Part shown: piece after piece, positions 41,618 through 52,230 of the stretch
How positions within the stretch are numbered: position 1 is the stretch's first letter
How the letters are laid out: each line of letters opens with the position of its first letter
From: Acanthosepion lycidas
Taxonomy: Eukaryota; Mollusca; Cephalopoda; Sepiida; Sepiidae
Assembly (NCBI GenBank): GCA_963932145.1
Contig: OZ010600.1
Location: forward strand, 53,652,026 to 53,716,025
Reading direction: 5' to 3'
Length of the DNA: 64,000 nucleotides
Made by a program: the position numbers and the translations under genes
The notes under the pieces: generated by a model
What the model saw: only the letters and a program-made list of their open reading frames with translations
Databases searched by the model: none
Told to the model about the DNA's origin: nothing

Positions 41618-41905
41618 CTCCCATACGATTACCGAAGTTAAACAACGCCGAACTTAGTCAATAACTAGATGGGTGGCCGTTTCAGAAATCAGAAGGTAAG
41701 CAACGTCAGTACTTAAATGGGTGACTGCTTGGGGATGCCAGGTGCTGTAAGCTTGGGTGTGCGGGTGGCGTAATGAATACTGGTTCGGAATTGTTAATCG
41801 GTGAGCCGAGTTCAAAAGTCCAGTTGGGGTCGTTATATTCACTTACTCGCAAATATTTTTAGGAAAGGTATGAATCCACCTTTTCTGACTCCCGAACTAT
41901 GGGTT
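41618..41905 (+). mobile_element. 5S rRNA/tRNA chimeric SINE, copy 1
   Basis: Two partial 5S rRNA-derived pieces (41618-41681: ATACGATTACCGAAGTTAAA; 41683-41756: GATGCCAGGTGCTGTAAGCT) run directly into the SINE-A tRNA-like head (GGGTGGCGTAATGAATACTG; AGCCGAGTTCAAAAGTCCAG) and body. The 5S part begins about 25-30 nt into the gene and is mutated, so it is not a functional rRNA gene. Confidence 0.82.
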
Positions 41906-41982
41906 AATTAGTAAGACTTTGGTTCGCAGTTGTAGCAAGTGATATCTTAGCAATAGTATGAATATTTTTAATTTTTAATATG
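41906..41982. other. Spacer between 5S-SINE copies
   Basis: Short unassigned sequence. Confidence 0.4.
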
Positions 41983-42215
41983 ACTGGTTCTCATACGATC
42001 ACCGAAGTTAAGAAACGTCGAGCTTGGTCAGTACCTAGATGGGTGACTGCTTGGGAATGCCAAGTGCTGTAAGCTTGGGTGTGCGGGTGGCGTAATGAAT
42101 AATGGTTCGGAATTGTTAATCGGAGAGCCGAGTTCAAAAGTCCTGTTGGGTTCGTTATATTCACTTACTCGCAAATATCTTTCGCGAAGGTATGGATCCA
42201 CTTCTTAATTGGTAA
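41983..42215 (+). mobile_element. 5S rRNA/tRNA chimeric SINE, copy 2
   Basis: 41986-42075 reads as the 3' three-quarters of 5S rRNA (ATACGATCACCGAAGTTAAG, TACCTAGATGGGTGACTGCT, CAAGTGCTGTAAGCTT), then GGGTGTGCGGGTGGCGTAAT with the same tRNA-like head and body as copy 1. Confidence 0.85.
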
Positions 42216-42544
42216 ACTTGTATAAGTAAACAATTATTACCACAAAAAAAAAAGAAAATTCTTACAATCTAAAAAATATTTTCTGGCTTTAAATAATCTG
42301 AAAAGGGTTGATAAACCGTCAAAATCTAATCAATCATACCGGAAAAATTTGGCATTCATTGACCCAATAATATGATTACTGTTGGTTGAAATTTGTGAAA
42401 ATCTTTTATTCAAACATATTTTTAAACCAATTAGACTTTTAAAGTCCACTGTTTCTTTCAATTTTTTTTCAACTTTGGTAGTTTTATTTTTCAGTCATTT
42501 CATCCCAAACAATGGTACCAGGGGCTGCTGAGAGTGAAATAGAA
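42216..42544. other. Unassigned AT-rich DNA
   Basis: No recognised feature. Confidence 0.4.
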
Positions 42545-42981
42545 GAATATTGTCCTCATCTTTGTCACCATATTTATTACAACGTTTCGGCCGTTGTACG
42601 CTCCGGCCTTCTTCGGGTGGTGGTAATCCTTGAGGACACATGGCACAGTGGATAAAGGTGTTGGTTAGATCCAGTGACAGGACCCAAAGAGTATGCGTTC
42701 AATACCCGGTTAAGGCAGTGGAGAACTTACAGAGGGAAATTAACAGGAGATAACTGATAACTGACATCCATTAAACATGGCACGTGGAACTAGAACAGTC
42801 TACCCCAGTCAGCGAAATAAAGGGTTCAGTTCGACATTCCAACCACCTGAAGAAGGCCGGAGCGTACAACGACCAAAACGTTGTAATAAAAATGGCGACA
42901 AAGAGGAGGACAATAGTCCGAATAATGTAAATAATGTACATAATACTTCATCTCAGAAATATAGACAGATACTGAAAGGCT
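42545..42981 (+). mobile_element. PLE-like inverted composite enclosing tRNA-like SINE
   Basis: Left arm (TTGTCCTCATCTTTGTCACC, GTTTCGGCCGTTGTACGCTC; 42550-42618) and right arm (GAAGAAGGCCGGAGCGTACA ... GAGGACAATAGTCCGAATAA; 42855-42930) are inverted. Between them is a tRNA-like block: TGGCACAGTGGATAAAGG (A box), GCGTTCAATACCCGG (B box). It is the reverse-orientation relative of 7295-7745. Confidence 0.65.
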
Positions 42982-43190
42982 GATATGTTGTAATAATTAT
43001 GGTGACAAAGATGAGGACAATAGTCCGAATAATGTAAATAATGTACATAATACTTCATCTCAGAAATATAGACAGATACTGAAAGGCTGATACGTTGTAA
43101 TAAATATGGTGACAAAGATGAGGACAATAGTCCGAATAATGTAAATAGTGTACATAATACTTCATCTCAGAAATATAGACTGTTGTTTAT
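42982..43190 (+). repeat. 107-bp tandem repeat of PLE-like right arm
   Basis: GATATGTTGTAATAATTATG ... ACAGATACTGAAAGGCT occurs at 42982 and 43089, after a first copy in the arm itself: three in all, the last truncated. Confidence 0.88.
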
Positions 43191-43670
43191 GTTATTTGGT
43201 AAACATTTCCGGTTTGTTGTTGTGTAGAGCCAGTCTATAGAATCTGATATAGGATTTATCGTATGGAAGCAAGAAAGATTATTATTCGCACTATTTACAT
43301 TCGGACTATCAAAACTGTTATGTCGCCGAGATTACGCATGCGTAATCTGAAAGACAACCAGATAAACGCCTTAAGGCAATTAAAACTCTGAAGAAGACAA
43401 AGTCCCGTAACATCGGCAAGTTTATTAATAGCCAAAAGAGTAAAAATAGAAAGAGAAGTACATATAAATAAGACTAATTAGTCTGTAAACAAACAAGGCT
43501 AACAAGAAATATGCCAAAAGTAGCCAGAGGCTGGAACATAAATGTTGTGTCGTGGCACAACAGTAAAAATAAGAAAATCAAGTCGAGGTTGGTTTAAGGA
43601 ACAAGTGTATTTAACATCACAGATACAAAGGTAGGAAACGGGTACTACTCAGCTAGGCAGTTGTAGTACT
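43191..43670. other. LTR-like flank of the 283-bp array, otherwise unassigned
   Basis: TGTTGTGTCGTGGCACAACA at 43541 is LTR-terminus-like. A perfect 20-bp palindrome AGATTACGCATGCGTAATCT lies at 43329-43348. Not enough to define element ends. Confidence 0.4.
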
Positions 43671-44825
43671 GTCGCTGCTTGGTATTTATCAATCCACCCA
43701 CGAGGACCGAATGTGGCACAAGGCCGGTTTAATGTGGGTCTCTCCGAGCCCGTAGGCTCGGCCAAAAATATAGCCCTTGAACCCACCTAGACGGGCTCAG
43801 GCCCTGTCTACCTCCCCGAAGGAAACATTGCCTTTCGACAAAGCTTCCTCCGAGTTCCTCTCCGTAATGCAGAGAGTTCGACAGACTCCGACCCGGAAGC
43901 TCGCAAAGGCAGCGTACTACACTTTGATCCTCGCGACCGGGCCGAGCAGTACTGTCGCTGCTTGGTATTTATCAATCCACCTACGAGGACCGAATGTGGC
44001 ACAAGGCCGGTTTAATGTGGGTCTCTCCGAGCCCGTAGGCTCGGCCAAAAATATAGCCCTTGAACCCACCTAGACGGGTTCAGGCCCTGTCTACCTCCCC
44101 GAAGGAAACATTGCCTTTCGGCAAAGCTTCCTCCGAGTTCCTCTCCGTAATGCAGAGAGTTCGACAGACTCCGACCCGGAAGCTCGCAAAGGCAGCGTAC
44201 TACACTTTGACCCTCGCGACCGGGCCGAGCAGTACTGTCGCTGCTTGGTATTTATCAATCCACCTACGAGGACCGAATGTGGCACAAGGCCGGTTTAATG
44301 TGGGTCTCTCCGAGCCCGTAGGCTCGGCCAAAAATATAGCCCTTGAACCCACCTAGACGGGTTCAGGCCCTGTCTACCTCCCCGAAGGAAACATTGCCTT
44401 TCGGCAAAGCTTCCTCCGAGTTCCTCTCCGTAATGCAGAGAGTTCGACAGACTCCGACCCGGAAGCTCACAAAGGCAGCGTACTACACTTTGACCCTCGC
44501 GACCGGGCCGAGCAGTACTGTCGCTGCTTGGTATTTATCAATCCACCTACGAGGACCGAATGTGGCACAAGGCCGGTTTAATGTGGGTCTCTCCGAGCCC
44601 GTAGGCTCGGCCAAAAATATAGCCCTTGAACCCACCTAGACGGGTTCAGGCCCTGTCTACCTCCCCGAAGGAAACATTGCCTTTCGGCAAAGCTTCCTCC
44701 GAGTTCCTCTCCGTAATGCAGAGAGTTCGACAGACTCCGACCCGGAAGCTCGCAAAGGCAGCGTACTACACTTTGATCCTCGCGACCGGGCCGAGCAGTA
44801 CTGTCGCTGCTTACCCCGGGTAGGT
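43671..44825 (+). repeat. 4 x 283-bp tandem array of a structured LTR module
   Basis: Units start GTCGCTGCTTGGTATTTATC at 43671, 43954, 44237 and 44520, with a partial end at 44803, and are almost identical. Each carries GGCACAAGGCCGGTTTAATG, GAGCCCGTAGGCTCGGCC and TGAACCCACCTAGACGGGTT, homologous to the module in the 22.9 kb solo LTR and to 51.2-51.6 kb. The 98-codon frames are out of phase between units and are not genes. Confidence 0.93.
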
Positions 44826-45400
44826 ATTACTGGCACTATATATAGTGAGAACCGGTGTAATTCCCTAGTGTTAGGAGGCCGGTGTAACAATAAATATAAG
44901 ACTATTTGTCTAAATAGATAAAGGAAGGTAGAGAATACTTCGTTTACATGACTATATATAATGTTTGGTACAAGAATACATTCCAATGTTGTGGTGAAAA
45001 GGTAGTTACAAGAAGGTTACATATTGCAACAGTGTGTCTGGACTGTGTTGAAAGGATTCTACACGGAGAGACACAGACGTAAAATAAACGAATGAAATAT
45101 GGCTCCATAAAACAAATGTTCAAATGACGTGATAATAAAACAAATGTTCAAATAATGACGTGATAATAAAATAGAAAAATATATAGAGAGAGGGTAATAA
45201 GAGTTACAAACCGGTGATGGTAACATTAAGTGTTTGATTAGGATGATGAAACTACCGACCACGTACTTGCTGTCATGCCTTTATTGTGAGGGGTTAGGAG
45301 CTAAGCGGAAGTGATCAAAACGGTGACCAATATAAAAGGTAACTAAATTAAAAAAAGAGACAAAGGGGAAGTAAAACAATACAGTTTCTGTACTGTGGTA
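44826..45400. other. LTR-like right flank, otherwise unassigned
   Basis: ACTATATATAGTGAGAACCG and AGGCCGGTGTAACAATAAAT near 44840-44890 look like promoter/poly(A)-type LTR sequence. A short tandem ATAAAACAAATGTTCAAAT occurs at about 45110-45160. No coding frame. Confidence 0.4.
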
Positions 45401-45530
45401 ACAGAACAACAACGTTTCGGCTCTTGTGTCCTTTGACCTTCATCAGGTATATGTGAACCTATAGAGAATTCTGAACTGAATCCTTTATTTAATCTACAGA
45501 TGTAGACTCTTTTCGTTTCAGTGTCCATGT
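45401..45530 (-). mobile_element. PLE-like terminal sequence
   Basis: Minus strand CTGATGAAGGTCAAAGGACA...GAGCCGAAACGTTGTT (45410-45447), preceded by GACACTGAAACGAAAAGAGT; same layout as the arms at 7.4, 42.6 and 57.2 kb. Confidence 0.55.
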
Positions 45531-46974
45531 CTAGGGATATCTCATCTGTTTCTCAATTATTGCTCGAATTGAATCTTTGAATAACAACAATTGAATATAT
45601 TTGTCGCCGGCTTTATCTCGTATCCAAGAAATTAATTTCTTCTTTGCTGATCGCTTCCTTTATGATGATGGCTAAATTCGAGCAATGTTCAGGGTTAGAA
45701 GCTTCCAGATTCATCAAAGTCTGCTCCTTTCATCCATTCCCTATTGCAGTTTGGCTTAGCAAGAGTTGGTTGGAGGTGAAAGAAAATCAGAAGAGAAGAT
45801 AGTACTGATGGTGTAAATTTGTTTAAGGTGGGCCACTTCCTGCCAGGAAGTGATCCACACACTTGATTTCATGACCTTCTTCTATGACACATATGGATTG
45901 AGACGTGAAGAATCTAGTTATGAAACTGCAACTGAATGCCACTATTTTATAATTTCGTGGCGGGCCTTCTGTAACATGTCCGAAATGCGTAGCCCCCTTC
46001 ATCCGCTGGTTCAACCGTTGGCGGATCAAGACTAGATGGGAATAATCCCAAAGACCCCAACGGTGGAACAAGCAGATGACGATTGCAACAGATATATTTG
46101 TATATATGTCTTAATTAATAAGACTTGTATCATTAAATCATTATTGTCTCAAAATAAAAAAAATCTTAGAATATAAAAGTATTTTTTGGCTTTAGATATA
46201 CAGCAAAAGGTTGATAAGCCGTAAAAACGGATCAATCAATCAAAAAAATCAAGAAAAGTGATATATCTGGTTAGCCGACACTAACATCGCGTCAAAACGT
46301 TCGTCAAGGCCAGATGTTTGATAAATGTATTGAGCTTAATATCAGATACACTAATGCCTCATGTGAGCCTTGGAGAGTGAAGAAAAAGAAAAAACAATAT
46401 TCTTCTCTTATTTAGAGCACTCACCATTATCGTAAAGCGATAGCAAATTATAAACAACTCTTTTTAAAATGAGATCAACACGTTGTATACAGCATAACTA
46501 AACACGTTTAGTTAGTGATGATTTCGTAGTTAGTAGCACGCCTGGTGTGTGATAAAAGTACATATCTTAGCAATTGGGGACGATTTACTTGCTTGGTTTC
46601 TTTTGTTCGGCTCGAATTCATAAGCACCTGCTTTAAGGATTCATAGTCTGATTGTTTGCATGAATTCGAAAAAAAAAAAAATCAGTAAGTAAAAAGCATG
46701 AAAAAGAAATGAGCCTGCAGACTGTATTTGTGTTTATATATCAGCAGTCACTATTTGACCTGAAAATAAAAGTAAGAAAAAGATATGTCACTAATTAATA
46801 TAACATAAAGAGTGTCTGGTTGGAGGATTACATGGAAACATTTTTAACATTTTTTGTTGGCGACACACTTAAAAATAAAATTTTTCACGACACATGCTTG
46901 TTTTGCAACAAGTCAAATATATATATATATATCTAAAAAGAAATATTTTAATGAATAAATCCACTAACTCTTAA
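45531..46974. other. Unassigned DNA
   Basis: A minus frame (45823-46071) and its plus shadow have no domain. TA tract at 46916-46933. I see no gene. Confidence 0.4.
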
Positions 46975-47379
46975 CCTATTAATACACCACACCCATTTTT
47001 CGGGACTGTAAATATAGGTTGAAACCTATAATTAATACCGGACTCTTTTAAATAAACCTATAATGATAAACCTTAATTTTAGTGGCCCCATTATTTTTAG
47101 TTGCTATCCTTGTTTATTTTGTTTAAACAGTGCAATAATAACAGCTGACCTAGACTTCGTAGTCGAACTGAAGTTATATTAATCCAGGCCAGTTGTTATT
47201 AATTTTACTGTTTAAGAAAAAAAAAAAAAAAAAAAAAAACAAAAAACAAAAAAAAAATACAAATAACAAATACTCAAATACGTGTAAACAATAAAATTAT
47301 GTTTATAGCAATAAGGAATAATGTCTGATAATGAAGACATTCAAGATTTACTCTAAACCTATAAATAAATCAGGATTAT
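46975..47379. other. Degenerate start of the 30-bp satellite with poly(A) run
   Basis: Isolated AACCTATAATTAATACCGGA units near 47025-47060; poly(A)-rich at 47216-47260. Confidence 0.6.
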
Positions 47380-48108
47380 TTTACAATCTCATAATTAATA
47401 CTAGATTTGTTTATAAAGCTATAATCAATATCAGATTATTATAGAAACCTATAATTAATACTGGATTATTATAGAAACCTATAATTAATACTGGATTATT
47501 ATAGAAACCTATAATTAATATTACGTTCTTATAGAAATCTATAATTAACACTGGATTATTTTATAAACCTATAATTAATACCGGATTATTATAGAAACCT
47601 ATAATTAATACTGGATTATTATAGAAAACTATAATTAATATTACGTTCTTATAGAAATCTATAATTAACACTGGATTATTTTATAAACCTATAATTAATA
47701 CCGGATTATTATAGAAACCTATAATTAATACTGGATTATTATAGAAACCTATAATTAATATTACGTTCTTATAGAAATCTATAATTAACACTGGATTATT
47801 TTATAAACCTATAATTAATACCGGATTATTATAGAAACCTATAATTAATACTGGATTATTATAGAAACCTATAATTATTACTGCGTTATTATAGAAACCT
47901 ATAGTTAACACTGGATTATTTTATAAACCTATAATTAATACCGGATTATTATAGAAACCTATAATTAATACTGGATTATTATAGGAACCTATAATTAATA
48001 CCGCGTTATTATAGAAACCTATAGTTAACACTGGATTATTTTATAAACCTATTATTAATACCGGATTATTACAGAAACCTATATTTAATACTGGTTTATA
48101 GGAACCTA
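47380..48108. repeat. 30-bp satellite with 120-bp higher-order unit
   Basis: Unit ATAATTAATACTGGATTATT plus ATAGAAACCT. From about 47520 the units form 120-bp blocks of four variants: TTACGTTCTT; AACACTGGATTATTTTATAA; ACCGGATTATTATAG; ACTGGATTATTATAG. These repeat four to five times. Confidence 0.95.
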
Positions 48109-48953
48109 TTTTACTGTGAACATCATTCAAAAGGAAAGAGCAAGTAAGTACATGAAATTGTTGTGTGAAACCATTTTGGAATGTCTCGATTTTAGCCAAT
48201 ATTACAAGGGCTGGTCACCTACTGAGGATCGATCTCAAGCAAGATTTATTCAGCCGAGAACTTTCTAAAAGTTTTTGTATTACCTTATATTTAGAAAATA
48301 TATTTTTCTTATATCCACGAGTATTTCAAAATGTATATTAAAAGAAATAATTCAATGACAATTAAAGACAGAACAGGTAATTCATTACACTAAGATCTTG
48401 TGTCACAACATTTTGGAAAGCTCACATTTTGCTCACCTTCCCACGGTCGCAAAGATAGGATTATCCCACTTTGTCTGACAGGGTATTCATCTTAACGTGT
48501 GCTAGGTAACATTGTATAAAACAGTATAAAATGTTGAAAAAAAAAAAACAAAACCTTTCTCTTTCTTATTTTTCCTCTTGCTAACTAGAGGATGCCGTAG
48601 TGACAAGACGTGTCTCCTTTCCCCTGCTGGGAGAATTCTTAGTCCGCAAGCTTCTAGCCCCAACCAAACCACGAGGTGCATCGCATACAACACGCCACAT
48701 GGGAATACAACGATAAAATAAAATCCCGTGTAATCATTAGCTTTTTCTTAAGAGCATTTAGAATCTGTAGCCGCCAATTTCTGCCCGACGAAGAGAAATA
48801 CATTGTAAACATTTTTAAACTACTTCAACACCAGCATTATTTTCTGTACAATGCCAAACGCAAAGTCGAGCGAATACACAAGAAAAAAAAAAAAAAAAGA
48901 AAAAAAAAAGAAGAAAAAATAAAACACTGTACCAATAACCAAACATATGTATA
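48109..48953. other. Unassigned DNA
   Basis: Contains poly(A) runs at 48536-48550 and 48884-48920. The plus frame 48676-49056 crosses into the following element and is not credible. Confidence 0.4.
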
Positions 48954-49524
48954 CAGGGTGAATCAAAAACGCCTTTACAGACTTTGGGGCGTGTTCCTCA
49001 AACCAAAACAAGGACATAAGTCGGCAAATCCTTCGTTTTTGAGTGATGAACTTTAAAGTAAGTTTACGACAGAAGGCGCTGTGTTGACATGGAGACTAGG
49101 TTACATTTGTTATTCGTGGCTAGTCTGTTTAACGTGTATATTAGTGAGTTAACTGAAAAGCGTTCCGTTTAAGAATGGCAGTATATTCATATCGAGTCAG
49201 ATATGATTTTTACATACGACCCCGCCTGTGGTAATGAATGCGAGGCTGCACGGGTGTATCAGATTGCATTTCCAGATTGAAGGCAGCCGTGTCATCCAAC
49301 CTTTGCTGCCCGTTTATCGTCGTGTTGCTAATACAGGATCCGCGGCACCACAGACTATGGATTAGGGAATACCAAGATCCGCTCGTACGCCTCACCACGA
49401 AGAACACATTCTGCAGGCTGTCGGAGACGATCCAGGTATTAGCACACGTCACGTAGTGGATATATATCTATATGGTGTGAGGAACCCACCCACAAAGTTT
49501 GTAAAAGTATTTTGATACGCCCTG
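48954..49524 (+). mobile_element. 571-bp Tc1/mariner-superfamily deletion element
   Basis: Inverted ends CAGGGTGAATCAAAA (48954) and TTTTGATACGCCCTG (to 49524), flanked by TA on both sides. Inside, a broken plus frame at 49300-49455 reads YRRVANTGSAAPQTMD, stop, GIPRSARTPHHEEHILQAVG, DDPGISTRHVV. This is the HTH-type N-terminal region (DUF4817-like) of a transposase family common in arthropods. The catalytic domain is missing. Confidence 0.82.
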
Positions 49525-50149
49525 TACATGTGTGTATGTATGCATGTATGTGTGTGTGTATATGCATATGCGTAAGGTTTTTTTCTTTTTGCATGTTACC
49601 GATATCTCACCTGAGAAAAAAAAACTATAAACGGTCTTGTTTAATTTGTTTTTGTTTTATGTTGATATTGTTCACGCCTAAGTCATTCAGTGAACAGCTT
49701 AAAAAAAGAAAGAGAAATTTACATTTATTTTTCGTCTCTGTTACTCTCGTTAAATCGATGCAAAATAAACTACAAATGTCTTGTTTACCAACCAGTCACT
49801 GTGGGACTACTTTTGACAACCCCATAGTCAAACAGAAAAAAAACAAAAAATAACGAAGCAAAACAAAAAACAACTGGTATAGCATAACAATTGCACACAA
49901 GAGAAATAATAAACTTAAAGGTGGGCTTCTTATCTTGAGATGACGAGTACAGAGATTTTTCACCGGATCATTACCATTTGGTTAAAAAAAAAACAAAAAA
50001 AAAACAAAAAAAAAAACAACGTATTCCTATTCATGACTAACCCAACTGTGATCCCTGTCGACGGTATCTAGTTTACAGCGGCAGTTTTTACACTCGAGGA
50101 GAGAGAATCTTTCAAAAGTTGACACTTTCCGGATGAGTACCCTAAGAAC
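49525..50149. other. Unassigned DNA
   Basis: Poly(A)-rich stretch at 49985-50020; the plus frame at 49512 has no domain. Confidence 0.4.
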
Positions 50150-50497
50150 CTGTTGCAATCTTTACCTTCCGAATCAAGTATAAACACGACCAAAGTTTAC
50201 ATTTTAAATCAAGTATCAACAAGAGCCATGTTTATTCTATAAAACCGGACCAAGCTTACCTACTAAATCACGTATAAACCAGGCCAATGTTTACCTTTCT
50301 GGCTCAAATATAAATCGTTTCAATTTTTACATTTTGAATCAAGTATAAACCGGGCCTGTGTCTACATTTCTGGCCCAAATTTAAACCTCCCAATATTTAC
50401 ATTTTGTATCAAGTATAAACCAGCACAATGTTTACCTTTCTGGCTCAAATTTAAACTGGATCAATGTTTACATTTTTAATCAAGTATATACCGGACC

Positions 50498-50902
50498 GGG
50501 GAGGCACGATAGAGTAATGGATAGCGGTTTGGATTGAGGAATCGGAGAGCCGAGTTCGAATACGTGAATACCCTTGGGGAAGTTATGAATCCTCTTTTTC
50601 TTCTCCCTCCAGCTATAAGTAAATAGCTGGACAGATGGGGTTCTATAGCCTTGGATGGTAACTGGTTTACCGCAGAAAGAAACGGCAACCTACTGTGGGA
50701 AAAAATCTGCCTCGTCAGTCGTGTATCGAAAGCTATGGGTAAATAGCAGTACAGGCCGGATTCTATAGCCTTTGATGGCAACTAGGCTAAGAAAGAAAGA
50801 AAATGGTAACCTACTTAGGGAAAAATCTGCCTCGTCAGTCATGTATCGAAAGATACATGGTCGCCTAAGCGTGTAACACGCATGGCACATAACTGACTGA
50901 TG
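50498..50902 (+). mobile_element. SINE family A, full-length, with 9-bp target duplication
   Basis: Flanked by TACCGGACC at 50489-50497 and 50903-50911. Head GGGGAGGCACGATAGAGTAA with B box GAGTTCGAATAC, body, and a tail duplicated internally (GGAAAAAATCTGCCTCGTCA at 50698 and 50819). Best reference copy of the family here. Confidence 0.9.
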
Positions 50903-50967
50903 TACCGGACCATTTACCGCTTGACTCAAGAAGAAACCAAATCAATGTTTACATTTTGATTTAAGTA

Positions 50968-51047
50968 TTAAGTTGGTGCAAAAATAATGTCGTTTTCTCA
51001 CATAGTAACATATGTGAGAAAACGACATTATTTTTGCACCAACCTAA
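50968..51047. mobile_element. MADE1-like MITE, 80 bp
   Basis: TTAAGTTGGTGC...GCACCAACCTAA with TA at 50966-50967 and 51048-51049; near-perfect hairpin. Confidence 0.93.
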
Positions 51048-51192
51048 TATAAAACCGAAAAATATTTGCCTTTTGAACCACGTATAAAATGAACCAATGA
51101 ATGAAGTATAAACTTGTTGTGAGGCTCTCCCCTTTTTACATAAGATGGACTCGTCCAAAGTATACTTATACTGACAGAGAGAATACCTGCTG

Positions 51193-51833
51193 TTGAGATA
51201 CGTCGAGATACAGTCTCGAAGTCTGTCGAATTCTCTACTTTGGCAGAGAGGAACCCGGACGAAGCTTTGCCGTCTAAGCGTGTTCAGAGGGTATATTTTT
51301 GGCCCAGTTTAAACTCGGCCTTGTGTCACATATTCTATTCTATATTCAGAGATACGTCGAGATACAATCTCTGACTGTGTTCGACGTCTGTCGAACTCTC
51401 TGCTTTTCCAGAGAGGAACCGGGACGAAGCTTTGTAGAGGTAGACAGGACCTTTGGAGGTAGACAGGCCCTGAACCCGTCTAGGCGGGTTCAAAGGGTAT
51501 ATTTTTGGCCAAGCCCACTTTAAACTCGGCCTTGTGCCACATATATACTCCTCGTGGGTGGGATATTAAATAGAGAGATACGTTGAGACAGGTTGAGAGA
51601 TACGGAGACAGACACAGGGTGTTCTCAGAGAGTTATACAAGAGTCCAGAGAGAGAGATGATTACGGATTTACTTACAGAGACTTGTACATATACTTTTCT
51701 ACTAACCCGCATTCCTGGACTACTAATCTTCACTTCAAGTCTGTATTCTTACGTTTAATACACTTATTTTTCTATCTCAATTACTGGCGTTGTTTATTTA
51801 TACGTGCAGGATTCCATTCACGGAGACCACAAC
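51193..51833 (-). mobile_element. LTR-like sequence with structured module, two degenerate copies
   Basis: Minus strand starts TGTTGTGGTCTCC (51833). It contains two copies of the module (GGCACAAGGCCGAGTTTAAA; TTGAACCCGCCTAGACGGGT; GGTTCCTCTCTGG) and reaches CTCAACA at 51193. Flanking duplications were not seen, so ends are tentative. Confidence 0.6.
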
Positions 51834-52230
51834 AAAATTAGACCGATTTTTCGCCGTTTATCTCAACTACAAGTCAAGCATAAATGATGTTTACATTTAT
51901 CGCAAAAGTATAAACCGAGCCAATGTTTATTTTGACTTTAGTAGAAACTGGATCAATTGTTACCTTTTGGCTCATGTATGAACCGGGCTAATATATACAT
52001 TTTTTAAGTAAGTATCAATCTGATCAATATTTAACTTTTGGCTCGAGTATAAACCATGCCAATGTTTATATTTGAACTAAAGTAAACAGACCTTTTTTTT
52101 TTTTTTTTTTACTTTTTATTAAATATAAACTGGATCGATGTTTACGTTTTCACACAAGTATAAATTGGGACCTCTTTATTTTGAATCAAGTATAAACCGA
52201 AACGACGTTTACCTTTTGACTCACGTATAC

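Larger units (their letters stand above)
50150..52230. repeat. Degenerate AAGTATAAACCGGNCCAATG satellite with three insertions
   Basis: Irregular ~30/60-bp units (TCAAGTATAAACC, CAATGTTTACATTTT, GGCTCAAATATAAACC) at 50150-50488, 50912-51190 and 51850-52230. They are interrupted by a SINE, a MITE and LTR-like sequence. Isolated units also lie at 61.39-62.06 kb. Confidence 0.88.

Noticed and set aside
41983..42075. Functional 5S rRNA gene
   Set aside because: The first ~25-30 nt are missing, several positions are mutated, and it is fused to a SINE.
43777..44823. Four repeated ~98-codon frames (MNPPRR... type)
   Set aside because: They are translations of a 283-bp tandem repeat that is not a multiple of three; each frame shifts at the unit border. 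The underlying sequence is LTR-derived.
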